This document shows, in pieces, positions 1 through 11,300 of a stretch of 42,055 nt of DNA. The position numbers and the translations under genes are program-made. Location: contig JADGIF010000014.1 of NCBI GenBank assembly GCA_018985225.1, forward strand, positions 1 to 42,055. Direction: 5' to 3'. Source of the DNA: Amoeboradix gromovi. Lineage: Eukaryota > Sanchytriomycota > Sanchytriomycetes > Sanchytriales > Sanchytriaceae. The notes under the pieces were generated by a model, which saw only the letters and a program-made list of their open reading frames with translations, searched no databases and was not told where the DNA came from. The stretch's first letter is position 1, and each line of letters begins with the position of its first letter.

Positions 1-346
1 ATATTCTGTACAGCTATTCTCTTACTCTTTCATCCAATCTTTATCTCAAATAAAATATCACTATTACTCTGTAAAAACTAGAATAGACAAGAGTAATGAT
101 GCTAGTATAGCATTACAAAATAACTCTAGAAAAGAGTACCGTCTAAGAAAATGCACCTTTTGCTTAGATGCTCAAAGACCTCATATATTTGAACGAGATG
201 CAGGGTCTTCTAGTTTTATTTTGAAGAGGGGATTGAAAGCAGTGAAAGAAAATGAGTATAATAGAAGATCTTTTAATGATAGCATTTCCTCCGTATGGAG
301 CATCTTTAAAAACGAGTTAGCCTAGTTTTTATATTTGGTGTCCCAA
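1..346 (-). repeat. Dispersed TIR repeat, copy A (cut by window edge)
   Basis: This stretch is the reverse complement of 33955-34305, with only scattered differences. Matching blocks include the CTGTACAGCTATTCTCTTAC region near base 8 and the TTAGATGCTCAAAGACCTCA region near base 163. It ends at 327-346 in the terminal motif CTAGTTTTTATATTTGGTGT followed by CCCAA, which is the same end seen in copies B and C. The other end lies beyond the window. No coding capacity was seen, so it looks like a non-autonomous, MITE-like element. Confidence 0.75.
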
Positions 347-573
347 ATTGAATATAACGAATTCCTTTCCCCCGCTAACTATGCAGTAAATAGCTTTTAT
401 ACACAACAAGTAATAAGGTATCAATCTTGGAAAGTTAGGCCTGCCAAATATTTGGAACTGAAATATTTAAACCCACAAGGTGCAAGTTAAGTTAATTTAA
501 AAACCCGTCGTCTCCAAGGATCTTATTGGATCTAAAAAAGATGAGCCAAGTTTCTAAATGATTACTGAATTTA

Positions 574-2404
574 TTAAATTTGTATCTTGCTCACATATTT
601 CATCAGATCTTCCATAAACCTTCTTTCTTCATTTGAAATCGTAGATTGCAAGATCCACAATTGAACTAAATCTAATCCGTGTATTTTGCATAATTCAATT
701 ATGTAGTTAAAAAATGGATCTTTGTAGTTATTGCATCCATATATGTCGAAATATACTTCATAGCTGTCTTGATTTATCTTAAAATTACAATACATTTTAT
801 ACAACAATTTGATTTGATCTTTTGGCCTGTCTACTTTCCATATACTTGGTGTGTAATCATTAATTAGTAGTTTGACCATGGTTATAATAGCTGTTGGTGA
901 TTTGCTTTTTATTGATTGCAGTGCAATTTTAGCATCCTCAATTAGTTCTAATCTCGAGCAAGTTAAACCGAACTTGAACAGTTCAGTTGTTGTATATTGA
1001 GTGTTGGGATTTTTTTTCAATTCATTCTTTATGCTCCAATAATACTTCAAGTCGTTGTACAACATCTAAATTAACTACAAGTACCAAAAACAAGTCATCA
1101 AGCCATTTCTCGCATAATCGTTGATTCTCTGGCAGAAAAATCATGTCTTCAGTTTCCATCACAAATATTTTGTTGCGCAATGTCAATAAACCATCCCATG
1201 TCAACTTAGCAGCCATTTTAGCTAGTATTCTGTATACTGACTTTAAAATAGGATTAGAGAGCGGCTCTTGGGCTGTACCGTCAGGAATAAGAGTTAGCTG
1301 CTCTAATAGGTCAACATTCTCACGAACATGACAGAATCTAGACGCAGGTTTTAAAGTTTTGTAAAACTCCATTTCTGGGTTAGGTTGGTAATTATTCACA
1401 GGTGCTGAATTAAGGCTTATCAATGCGTCTTCATGCAAATCAAGCTCAATCTGGGTGGAAGCATAGTTCAACCATGAAAGTGCGTTACTTGACTGTTTTA
1501 AGACTAGCAATTTAGCTATTTTATTAGCCAAATTAAAGTCTTTACGATTAAACAAGAAATCATATTCAAAGTATAATTGAGAGGTTGACCGCTCAGAGTC
1601 GAAATCAATTTTGAGTTTATTAAATGCCTCTGATTGTCGGCTAGCAAAGACCAATCCCTGTAAATACGCTAAGTTAGTAAATTCATCAATTTCAAGAGGA
1701 GGTAGGTTAAACAGAGAGCCATCGACCCATTTTAGTAATAAATCAGATCTTCCAAGTGCATTTAAAATAGATTTGACATAGCAAATTAAAAAATTGCCAT
1801 CGAAAGAATGAACTTCAAATGTAGTACTAGATTCAGAATAAACATGATACGCACTTTTAAGAAACTTTATAATGGATCTTTCATCAGGAAATACATTCTC
1901 GCGATATAACGGACCTAATGTGCTGCTAACCGGAGGCTCTAAAGACCAAGAGCGAAGTATGGATACAACATAGATCTCGTGCCAGAATATGTCTTGAAAT
2001 TTGTCAATGTCTACTTTCTGGTCATCTTGATTTATACCATAACTAAAGACACCGCCAGGAAGAGAAACCTGCACGCGGACATCAATTGCGCTAAAAGGAT
2101 TGAAAGTAGATAATGTACCACGAATTACCGTCAGATCATCAAACCATGCTTTTAAGTTTTGCGTGGTTAGCAATCTGGCTATTGTTGCTGCCATTGAAGA
2201 AACGCTAGAATTATCAAGACCTACCAGGTGTAGAAAACAGCTTTGCTTGTAGTCATCAGTCTTGTCACCGGCATTCACATCACCATCACAATTGATAATA
2301 TGCAAGTGATCTGGTGGACCTAGTTGCTTGAAGGAATTGATAAACTGGTTTCTAATAAGTAGTGATTCGCCAATATGGCTCTCAAATGCAACAGCATTCG
2401 ACAT
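574..2404 (-). CDS. ChAPs family protein (Chs5p-Arf1p-binding, exomer cargo adaptor), two exons
   Basis: ChAPs (Bch1, Bud7, Bch2, Chs6 in yeast) are TPR-rich adaptors that join Chs5 and Arf1 in exomer and sort cargo from the trans-Golgi to the plasma membrane. Exon 1 is 1085-2404 (440 codons) and exon 2 is 574-1065 (163 residues plus stop), giving 603 aa. Two open frames overlap out of phase. Removing the 19-nt GT-AG intron at 1066-1084 joins them as CEKWLDDLFL-MLYNDLKYYW, which matches my recollection of the family signature around CERWLDNLFMVLYEDL. Upstream lies a typical TPR-like block (ALSWLNYASTQIELDLHEDA). The protein is shorter than the roughly 730 aa of yeast members, mainly at the C-terminus. 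The start is the only ATG ahead of the conserved N-terminus. The family call rests on motif memory, not a search. Confidence 0.75.
1066..1084 (-). other. 19-nt spliceosomal intron in the ChAPs gene
   Basis: On the minus strand the intron reads GTACTTGTAGTTAATTTAG. Excising it joins two frames in phase 0 and restores a conserved stretch (LFL-MLYNDL). If retained, translation runs on for about 24 codons in the wrong frame and stops. There is an adenine at position 14 within TTAAT, five bases before the intron end. Confidence 0.85.
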
Positions 2405-2406
2405 TT

Positions 2407-2418
2407 GTTACAGGGGTC
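2407..2418 (-). promoter_or_regulatory. Possible core-promoter or initiator motif of the ChAPs gene
   Basis: The minus strand reads GACCCCTGTAAC, ending two bases before the ATG at 2404. Similar pyrimidine-then-TnAAA strings sit just ahead of several other starts in the window (TOR, CEP120, DNAJC9, Atg8). This is inference from repetition only. Confidence 0.3.
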
Positions 2419-2439
2419 ATAATACCTAAAAAATACCAT

Positions 2440-2830
2440 ATGGGACACAATTTCAGAAAATGTCCGCAACTCTAAGTCAGAAGACCACCTGGAAAGATAT
2501 TTCAGTCTCGTGATATGCCATTAAACCTTTTTCAATATGAAAAATGCATTGGCAATATCTTTTTCGAAATAGCTTGGCTGATTAGCACTTGAGTATATGT
2601 TACAATATCTCAACCGATAAATATTCTCATATTCTGTCTTGATGTTTGCAATGTTATTTCTAGTGCTTCATTATCATCTTTTTTGCTATTTTGCAACGGC
2701 GCTTTGTGTTTGGGTTTTCACTTTCTTTGTTGTGTTGAGCATGCTGAATTAATTATAATGGGTAATCCAGTGTGGTTTCTAGTTGTTCCTCCTACTTGGA
2801 AATGAGGACATCTTGTCAGAATGGGTCTCA
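2440..2830 (+). repeat. Dispersed repeat family 2, longer copy
   Basis: It shares its beginning (ATTTCAGAAAATGTC at 2450) and its end (GTGGTTTCTAG, then TGTTCCTCCTACTTGGAA, at 2772-2801) with 31325-31545, in the same orientation. The two copies differ in length in the middle. No open frame of note lies inside. It sits directly beside copy B of the TIR repeat, between the ChAPs and DNAJC9 promoters. Confidence 0.6.
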
Positions 2831-2866
2831 TAGCTAATTGCTTAAATACACACAGGTCAATAACTT

Positions 2867-3257
2867 TTGGGACACCAAATATAAAAACTAGATCAAGTCG
2901 TTTTCAAAGTAGGTGCTCCATAAGGAGGAAATACTATTATTAATAAAAGTCCTTCTTTCAAACCAGTTTTCTTTCATTAATGTCATTCCTCTCTTTAAAA
3001 TATAACAAGATGACCCACTATCTCTTACAAATAAGGTCTTTGAGTGTCTTATCTGTTCTATTTTCTTTTTCTTTTTAATAACTTATTTTTTGTTTTCTCT
3101 TCTTATTAATCATTGTTTCTAAGATTGAAAAGCTTTTGTACTAAAATAATTTACTCGAACCAATCAGATTAATTTAACTTACTATCGTTAATAAACACTT
3201 GATATAATGATTCAAACTATTTCGGAAAGTAAGTCTAGTTTTTATATTTGATGTAGC
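2867..3257 (+). repeat. Dispersed TIR repeat, copy B (diverged)
   Basis: The left end TTGGGACACCAAATATAAAA and the right end (CTAGTTTTTATATTTGATG at 3234-3252) form imperfect terminal inverted repeats of about 20-25 bp. The interior aligns with copies A and C, for example the GTCTTTGAG segment near 3033 and the GGAGGAAAT segment near 2924, but is more diverged. The right end lies about 40 bp before the DNAJC9 start, so the element may form part of that promoter. Confidence 0.65.
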
Positions 3258-3299
3258 TGTTGTTAAACTTTTGAACAAAAAGATCCCTTGAAATCCGAT

Positions 3300-4022
3300 A
3301 TGAAGAACCCATACAAAACCTTGGGAGTTGGTAAAGATGCTACTAGTAAAGAAATTAGAAAAGCGTATTACAAACTGTCACTTATTCATCATCCTGATAA
3401 GCATGATGGAAATGATGCCGCCTTCAAAGAGATAGTAATTGCATATAAAGTTTTGTCGGAACAAAAAGATGCTTATGATAGTGGTCAACTTATTAACGAA
3501 AAAGATATCTGGGAGAAATGGAATGAATTAGATGAAATGAAGAAGAAGTACCAAAACAGCAAAGAAGAGAAAAAAGATATACTAGAAGCTTATACCAGTT
3601 CAAAGGGTAAGATTGAAGAGATATTTAACAAAGTAATATTCCTAACACTAAATGACGAAGATCGGGTTACCCAAATAGTTACAGATGCTGTTGAGAAAGG
3701 TGACGTCAAACGCTATCGCAAGTTTTTTGAGGAAGATGCAAAGTCTAAGAATAAGCGTCAGAAGTTAATGGAAGATGAAGCTGAAGAGGCCGATATTGCC
3801 AAGAAGGACTTGTTGCAGCATATAAATACAAGGTACAGTGTAGACCACAAAGACCTAAAGGGTAAAGACCTGGATGAATTAGGTGTGATAATGCGTGAGA
3901 AACAGAAAACTGGATGGTACGATATGATTGCGAACATCGAAAAGAGGTACACGAATTGTGCAGAGGAAGATGAGGTAATTGATTTTAGCGTTAAGAAAAA
4001 GAAAAAAAAATCCAAGAAATAA
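3300..4022 (+). CDS. DNAJC9: DNAJC9-like J-domain protein
   Basis: The J domain occupies roughly residues 3-68, with the HPD motif in IHHPDKHDG, so it should stimulate Hsp70 ATPase. The C-terminal half carries the conserved DNAJC9 helices (ILEAYTSSKGKIEEIFNKV and the ADIAKKDL region). In animals this part binds histone H3-H4, making DNAJC9 a nuclear histone co-chaperone. The tail ends in a lysine-rich run typical of nuclear proteins. The frame is open from a TTG at 3288, but the first ATG is at 3300 and gives MKNPYKTLGV, the normal J-domain start; the protein is about 240 aa, close to the family's usual length. A CCCTTGAAA string lies just ahead of the start. No intron was seen. Confidence 0.88.
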   Translation: MKNPYKTLGVGKDATSKEIRKAYYKLSLIHHPDKHDGNDAAFKEIVIAYKVLSEQKDAYDSGQLINEKDIWEKWNELDEMKKKYQNSKEEKKDILEAYTSSKGKIEEIFNKVIFLTLNDEDRVTQIVTDAVEKGDVKRYRKFFEEDAKSKNKRQKLMEDEAEEADIAKKDLLQHINTRYSVDHKDLKGKDLDELGVIMREKQKTGWYDMIANIEKRYTNCAEEDEVIDFSVKKKKKKSKK

Positions 4023-4104
4023 AGAATATTTACTCTAAACTGTGCCGGCTGGGCTTCTAGACTCTATGGTAGAGTGCTTCTCGATTTCTTCATTAGTCAG
4101 AATT

Positions 4105-4875
4105 CTAATTTAGTTCAAAATACCTTTGTTTTTCAATAGACTTGGATTGCTCATAAACTACAATTTTCTTTTTTCCAAATATTCTCTCCATAAATTGGTC
4201 CACAAAAATGGATGGTGTAATTACCCAGCCTCTGATCTGAGCTGGAAAAAAGGTTGACAATGCAAATGTTGCACTCCTGTCACCTTTAATATAAGTTCTA
4301 CCAAGTACATATACTTTAAAGTATCTCAAATATACCCAGGCAGTTAAAAACCCAACAACTCCAGTTAAAAAACAGCTGAAGGACATAAGAAATATACAGA
4401 ACGCAGAATGTACTAGTAAGTAAACACCAGCAGTGTGTTTAAATCTAATTATATTTACATTTCCAATCCTAATCATATGCTCTGGTATAAGTTGTTTGAA
4501 GGCTACCAAGTAGGCAATACATAGTCCCTGTAGTCCTTCAAGTCTGGAGTTTGCGTATTCCATATTCATTAAAACTAACGATTTTAAAATAATGTAAATT
4601 GTAAATATGGTCACTGTAGTTGTGCATATTATAACGAAAAAATTACAAAATTCTTTAAGCCCCCATCTCTTAACAAAATAAGAAAGGCATGCCACATGAA
4701 CTGTTAAGTATAAAGAAAAAACATACCATTGATCATCCACTAAAGCATTAGTGTATATAGTCCAAACATAATAGAACTGTGATGGTGAGTATGCAATAGG
4801 AAATCCCATTAGAAATAATAAATATAGCATTATAGAACTAGCTACCGATGTTGCTTGAACTACAAAGAGATTCAT
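4105..4875 (-). CDS. TMEM115: TMEM115-like Golgi membrane protein
   Basis: This 256-aa polytopic membrane protein has about five or six hydrophobic segments. It belongs to the TMEM115/DUF1751 rhomboid-like family, which are non-proteolytic Golgi proteins linked to retrograde traffic and glycosylation. Family landmarks are GLQGLCIAYLVAFKQLIPEH (loop plus VALKQ-type helix), AWVYLRYFKVY and FALSTFFPAQIR, in the expected order. No rhomboid Ser-His dyad motif (GxSG) is visible, which fits the family. The start is the first ATG of the frame and places the first membrane segment at residues 13-32, as in relatives. Its 3' end converges on DNAJC9 with only 82 bp between, and its promoter is shared divergently with ADAM (286 bp). 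Confidence 0.82.
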   Translation of the reverse strand: MNLFVVQATSVASSIMLYLLFLMGFPIAYSPSQFYYVWTIYTNALVDDQWYVFSLYLTVHVACLSYFVKRWGLKEFCNFFVIICTTTVTIFTIYIILKSLVLMNMEYANSRLEGLQGLCIAYLVAFKQLIPEHMIRIGNVNIIRFKHTAGVYLLVHSAFCIFLMSFSCFLTGVVGFLTAWVYLRYFKVYVLGRTYIKGDRSATFALSTFFPAQIRGWVITPSIFVDQFMERIFGKKKIVVYEQSKSIEKQRYFELN

Positions 4876-5161
4876 AATAATATTTCAGATGTTTCAACTC
4901 CTGTGAAGCAATGTTGAAGGCTACAGAGTAGCTGCTGACACCAATAGTTCTACTGCTGCCCATATCGTGTAATAACCTGTCGTTTTCTCGATCCTCTGTT
5001 GTTACGGACGAGCGGGCTAATAAGCATATAAAAATAAAAACTGAAGAATTGGAGCAGAGCCTTACAGTCACTTTTAGAACAAGAAATGCTCAAGATTTAC
5101 TTTTCTATGACAAATCTTAGTGAAGTAAAATTTTGTTGCGACGTGTGCAACACATCTCTGG

Positions 5162-7859
5162 ATGTTTTTAATATTTTGTTTTCTCTTGAATGCGGTGGAA
5201 AACAAGTTCCCCATTGAATATTTAGAGTATATATCAGCAGCTAACATTAATATAATAAAGCGCGGAGCCCAGCCAAATGTTTATAAACGGGACTACTTAG
5301 GCGTCGAACATGATGATGAGTTCATTTTATCATTTGACGCTTTTAACTCTACTATTGCACTTCATTTGAAGCCCTCAACTATGAGCCGTGAAATTCAGTT
5401 TTCGTCAAGCCAAACTGAATCGGTTTTCCGGCCTCGATTGTATTCTGGATATGTCTTGGACCATTCTAGCAATGAGGAGTCACTAGACACAGGTGATATA
5501 ACTTTCGCATCTATTTTGATTTCTGACAGTGAGTCTTTCATGGCAAATGGGGATAACTCTGATCTGGAGATGTCTCAGTTTAGCGGACATATAGTTATGA
5601 ACCAAAATACGTACAACATCAAGACTATAGAGTCTTACAATAGAGTAAGAAAAAGGAATGACGCTATGGTATCTGAACCAGTAGGCAGACTTCCTCATGA
5701 GAAGAATGCTCAAATGATAATATATAGATCAAGTGACACCGGCCGCAATGTTGATGGTGAATGGAGCTGTGGTGTGGACTCCATTAAACATTCCATGCCA
5801 GCTGAGTTGCAAAAGACTTTAGAAGTGGCGATAGTTAAGCGCGGAAATACTAATAATGGATGCCCTGGTAGCTTAAAGGAGCTATATATCGGTATTGTCC
5901 TTGATTGTACATACACTGCATTGCATGGAGGTATCAAGAGTGCTACTGATTACATGCTACAACAAATGGATATAGTTAACCAGCTATATAAAAATGACTT
6001 CAACATTGTTTTAGGTATCATTGAGATTGTAGTGATGGATACTTGCTCTAGCACGGTGTTCAATGTCGCTTGCTCTGATTCATATACAATAAACAATAGA
6101 CTGAGCGACTTCAGCAAATGGAGGGCAGATAACAAAAACAAGGATGCAGGAATTTGGCACTTGTTTAGCACTTGCAAGACTGACCCTGTGGTGGGCCTTG
6201 CTTGGATGTCGTCTGTATGTACTACTACTGGTATCAGCAACACAGATACAAGCGGTAACACTCAATATTACTCAGGCGCAAGCATTAGTACTTCGGGTAC
6301 TACAAAGAATGACTGGGTGGTCACAGCTCATGAAATTGGGCATAATTTTGCAGCGAAGCACGACTGTAATGCTCAAGATAGTTGTACAGGCACTTCAGAT
6401 AACAGCTGCTGCGAATGTACTACAGGTACAAACTGTGACTGTGGTGGTACATTTATTATGAATCCTAGCAGTTCATTAGTTTTTACTCCCACAGATTTTT
6501 CTTCCTGTACTAAAGGTCTTGTATGCACTAAAATGCCAATTTTGGCCACTTGCTTAGTTGAACCAGGCCTAAGACCATTGTTGAACCTTAAAGTATGTGG
6601 AAACGGTATATTGGAAGAGGGAGAAGAATGTGATAATGGTATTCATGCATCCTCATGTTGTAATAATTGCACTTTGACTGAAAATAGTCAATGCGATGAC
6701 TTCAGCCATAATTGCTGCACAGGATGTCAAATATCGCCAAGTGATAAAGTGTGTAGACCATCGACTGGAACTTGTGATATTGCAGATTATTGTGATGGCA
6801 AATCGAAGACATGTCCAGCGTTTGATAAACATGAAGCTAACGGGTTACCTTGTAAAAGTGGAGTTAATAAGGATACTTACTGTGCTAGTGGTCAGTGCAC
6901 CAACAGAGATATGCAATGCGTGCTGCATCAGACTTCAGGCGTGTCTGAAGCAATTAAAGACTGGGATCCAATTACAGGTAGCTGTAGTCTGTTTAAGGGC
7001 CAATGTGACCTATGGTGTGATAGCAGCAAGCTACCATGTCGAAAGCTCAGTGGTAACTTTCTAGAAGGCACTAAATGTGGAACGGGCAATGGATACTGTA
7101 ACGCTGATAATCAGTGCACTGATCCAGACCAAGGTAACCATTTCTAACATAGTTGGTATAGTATGGGAGTTTATAGCGAATAACCAAGTATATGTGATAA
7201 TAGCTAGCGTATTCGTGTTGGCAGTCTTTATATTTTCATATGATGCATTAAAGAGAAGAAAACGAAGAAAAAGGCGACAGCGCAAACGGGAAGAGCGGCA
7301 AAGGGCTAAACTAGAATATCAAGTAGAGGCACCACTTCAGCGTAAGAACGTGAGCGCAAATGTTGACAAGTCTTACTATTACGAAGATGAATACGAACAA
7401 ACTGATCTTTATGAGGAACACCGTAACAGTTACCATGCATATGATCTTAACGACGATCGCAACAGCAGGCCACATAGTAGAGAAAGTGCAAGACCAGCTA
7501 AAAGACCGTCTAATTCTAAAGTCCAACCCAGATTGGAACCCGATGATGAGGAGTATGAGACAAGGACAACTAGCAGTGCCAGTAATCAGACCAGAAGACA
7601 GTCAAAAGTCAGAACATATTCAGAAGATGAGGAAGAGACTGATTTACCAGTGCGAGCCAGACAGCCATCAAAAATACCGGAGAAGATATTAAGTTATGAA
7701 GAAACCGACTTAGAACTGGAAGAGGAGGAGCCCATACCAGCACCACGAAAGAAAAATAGTAATATAAACGCACAGTCTAAATCTGATATGGATGAGAATG
7801 ACGCTGGGAGAAAAAGGGCAGGTTCGAAATCAGCAAGGCCTAAAACAATGTACGTTTAA
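5162..7859 (+). CDS. ADAM family membrane metalloprotease, two exons
   Basis: ADAMs are zinc metalloproteases that shed ectodomains at the cell surface. Exon 1 is 5162-7133 and exon 2 is 7153-7859, together 892 aa. The order is: signal peptide (about residues 1-14), prodomain (to about 235), then a reprolysin-type catalytic domain with HEIGHNFAAKHD at 390-401 (zinc His390, His394, His400; catalytic Glu391) and a downstream IMNPSSS Met-turn. A disintegrin domain starts near Cys479 (CGNGILEEGEECDNG, later CDIADYCDGKSKTCP), followed by a cysteine-rich region to about 655. A single transmembrane helix (about 670-688) leads into a very basic juxtamembrane stretch and a 200-residue charged, low-complexity tail rich in Glu/Asp. 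The helix and tail are reached only by removing the 19-nt intron at 7134-7152; unspliced, the protein stops just before the membrane. All catalytic residues are present, so the enzyme should be active. Confidence 0.93.
7134..7152 (+). other. 19-nt spliceosomal intron in ADAM
   Basis: The intron is GTAACCATTTCTAACATAG. It contains a textbook CTAAC branch site with adenines at 13 and 14, and ends TAG. Removing it (phase 1) joins the cysteine-rich ectodomain to the transmembrane exon. If retained, the frame reads four more residues and stops at the TAA inside the branch motif. Confidence 0.92.
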
Positions 7860-8371
7860 TAAATTAATTACAATTTTCTTATAATTATTAAGTTTCATCT
7901 TGTGTGAATAACAAAATTCGGAAGAAAGAAACTCCCAGTTGTAATCACTATTAAATGAAATTTATCGGAAATCCTTGAGTTTATTTATAATCAGTGTAAA
8001 AGATTTCAGATTCGGGATCTTATGAGTTTTTTATACAAACTTTTTTATGGTATCTTTAAAAATGGCTGGCATCACTTCAAAATACAGTGAATTGATTTTG
8101 CATCCCCATAAATATAACACTAGCACCTTGCGAAAGATAAACATAGGTGGTTTTTCTGATACGACCTTAAAATGCTATCAAAAATAAAACTGAGTTGATT
8201 AAAGATAGAAATTGCAATTAAGTATTGCGAAAAGCGCTGATGAAGTATAGAGCAATCCCAAGCAAGTCGACCAAGTTTTATTTAAGCGATTAAGAGAATC
8301 CCAATAAGATCGCCACAAGGCTTGGATATTTTTCCGTTCATCAAAAATTATGTAAGAATCTCCCTTAAACT
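7860..8371. other. Intergenic region ADAM-TOR (512 bp)
   Basis: This is AT-rich sequence between two genes on the same strand. I see no open frame with recognisable content, no repeat shared with other parts of the window and no RNA gene. Only the CTCCCTTAAAC string directly before the TOR start stands out. Confidence 0.6.
8360..8370 (+). promoter_or_regulatory. Possible core-promoter or initiator motif of TOR
   Basis: CTCCCTTAAAC ends one base before the TOR ATG at 8372. A near-identical string (CTCCTTTAAAC) lies 10 bases before the CEP120 start. If transcription starts here the 5' UTR would be only a few bases. This is inference. Confidence 0.35.
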
Positions 8372-11300
8372 ATGGATCAGAGTATCAACATAATTTTACA
8401 GCAGATCATAAAAGATAAAAAATACAAAGAAAGTGGATTACTGCAGCTTAGGGATGCCATAAATAGTATCATATCATCAGAAATATCTTCCGATGCTTTG
8501 CTAAAGTTTATTAATGAACTGAATCGTAAAATATTTGAACTAATTCATGGAAATGACTCAGAAGAAAAAAAATGTGGGATATTCGTTATAATTGAACTTA
8601 TAGATCTAGACACTGAAGATAATACTGTAAAATTAACTCGCTTTTGTAATTATCTAAGAATGGTCTTGCCAAGTAACGATATTCAAGTTATGGAATACGC
8701 TGCCAAGGCCATGGGTAAGCTGTCTTCTCCTTCAATTGGAGGCTCATTGGCAGTCGAACTTGTTGAATTTGAAGTCAAACGATCACTGGAATGGCTTTTA
8801 AACGATAAAACGGAATTTAAGAGATACGCCGCTGTATTGTTAATTAAGGAGATTGCCTTAAATGCGTCTACTATACTTTACGGATATATGAGTCAAATAT
8901 TGGAGTTTATTTGGATTCCATTGCGAGACACCCGGCCAAACGTTAGAAAGGTTGCTAGCGAATCATTCGCTGTTTGTTTATCATTAATACAGCAACGTGA
9001 CTCTCAGCAAAGGGAGCAGTGGTATAAACATATTTACTCGCAGATATTGCAAGGTTTTAAATTCAATTCACCTGAATATATCCATGCAAGTTTTTTAGCA
9101 ATGCAAACTATGATTAGGTTCTCTAGAGAATTCATGCAATCGAATTTCGATGAGTGCCAGTTAAACTTGTATAAATTCAGAGATAACAAAGATCAAGCTG
9201 TTAAAGATACCATTTTACAAACATTGCCTTATTTGGCGTCTAACTTTACCCCTTCTATGTCTAAGATTATCGGTGAATGGATGGAATTTTTGCTATCACC
9301 GTCAAGAAAAGAAAGAGACAGACCAAAAGCTCTGCTATGCAGCTGTGAATTGGCCTGTTACCTAAATCTGGAGTGCAAAAATTATATCCCAGAAATCATC
9401 AAGCAGCTAAAAGATCTCTTTCATAGTAAAATGCGCAAGTCCTGTCTTGATGATATATTTACGTGTATTAGTCTATGCTCTAGAGCATTGCCGGCTGAGT
9501 TAAGCCCTTTTATACCGGAACTGATTGCAATGATATTCAGCAGTGGTTTATCATTTCAAATGCGCCAGACATTAGAAGACTTAGCAACCAATGTTAGTTC
9601 CTTCAGTAATGTAATACAAGAGAGATTATTGAACCTCTTGAGTCAAGTTTTAACTGGACACTCATATCGACCTTCATTTTTGAGTAAAAACAAAGTCTAC
9701 GAGCCCAAAGATCCTGACCTGATTATACTAGCGCTAGAAACCCTGTGTTCTTTTCAAATATCTGGCCAATCTCTGGCTGATTTTTTGGTTGAGGCTGTTA
9801 TTCCCTATTTGGATTTTGACAACTCAAACATCAGATCTGCTGCTGCTAAAACCATATGTGCTATCATGTATCGTGACCCTATAAAGAATACGAAGAATCA
9901 GTTCAGCTTCGATCTTGTATATGAAATATTAGTCAGACTAACTACTATTGCTATCAGCGATCCAGATTACAAAATTAGATTGCTAATAATGAAGTCTTTA
10001 GCTAGTGAATCTTCTGTAGACTTTGTTTTGTGTCAATCGGAACTGATTCGCGCTCTATTTTTGGCTATAAATGATGAATATTATTTGGTGCGTTTAAATG
10101 CTATTACTATTGTAGGCAGGCTGAGTAGTCTAAACCCTGCTTATGTAATGCCTTGCATTCGTAAAATCCTTTTCCAACTTCTCAGCGAATTAGAGTTCTC
10201 AAAGGTTAGCAAAATCAAGGAAGAATCTGCAAAACTTTTATGTGCTTTGGTTATTAGCATTAAAGAATACATCAGACCATATGTTGATAGCATATTTAGG
10301 GTGCTGTTGCCCAAAGTTAAAGATAGTTCTAGTTCTGTTAGTTCTCAGATATTGGTAGCAATTGGTGAAGTGTCTATTTTTGCCAAGGACGATGAAATAG
10401 TGCCGTTTCTTACATCTTTGATGACTACGCTAACAGAGACGTTGCAAGATCAGTCAAGCGTCCGTAAAAGAGAAGCTGCACTGCGTAGTATGAGACTGCT
10501 TGTTAGCTCTACTAGCAATGCTATCCAGCCATATTTAGACTACCCTAACCTAATGGATACACTACTTGATATTCTTAAGACTGAGCAATCACCCAGCATA
10601 AGAAAGGAAACTATGAGACTGATTGGTAACCTAGGCGCCTTGGCGCCATACACATTCAAGAACATACAACGTATCAATTTGGAAGGAACAAGTAAAAAAG
10701 AAGACCTGGATCCAGAAAACCTGGTATACCTCGGTATAATACCAAGCAATGATGACTATTATCCCACCGTAGCTATTTATGCTTTAATGAAAATACTGCG
10801 TGATCAGTCGTTAAACATACATCACACGGCTGTCATACAAGCTACACTATATATGTTTAAAACCCTCGGATTAAAATGCGTGGTATATTTGAATCAAATA
10901 ATGCCTTTGTTCCTGAATATAGTCGGCAATTGCTCTTCCTCGTTATTGGAGTTCTATTTGCAACAGTTAGGGCTACTAATTAAAATAGTCAAACAACATA
11001 TTAGACCTTTTCTAGTAGATTTGTTTAATTTAATTGACTCTTTAAGCGGAAATCACATTCAAATTGTATATCTATCATTATTGGAGAATATTTCTTATGC
11101 CCTTGATGGAGAATTCAAGTCTTACATCCCTCAGATTACTCCTTTCATCAACACTTTGTTGGATGCTAATATCACTAACAGTAATGTAGTTTTAAAAGCA
11201 TTAGACACGCTATGTATATTCGGAAGTAGTTTAGAAGCTTATTTTCATTTGATATTACCCAGTCTACTTAAGCTATTGGAAAGCAGCAACGATCTGTTGA

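Noticed and set aside
1066..1078. A 13-nt intron (GTAGTTAATTTAG) as an alternative splice in the ChAPs gene
   Set aside because: It also restores the frame but leaves two extra residues in the conserved LFLMLYNDL block. The 19-nt version fits the family and matches the other introns exactly in length and A14.
3288..3299. N-terminal extension of DNAJC9 from a TTG codon
   Set aside because: The ATG at 3300 gives the canonical J-domain start; non-ATG initiation is unnecessary.
4838..5071. Open frame upstream of TMEM115 as an extra 5' exon or gene
   Set aside because: It overlaps the true TMEM115 start in another frame, has no recognisable content, and TMEM115 is complete without it.
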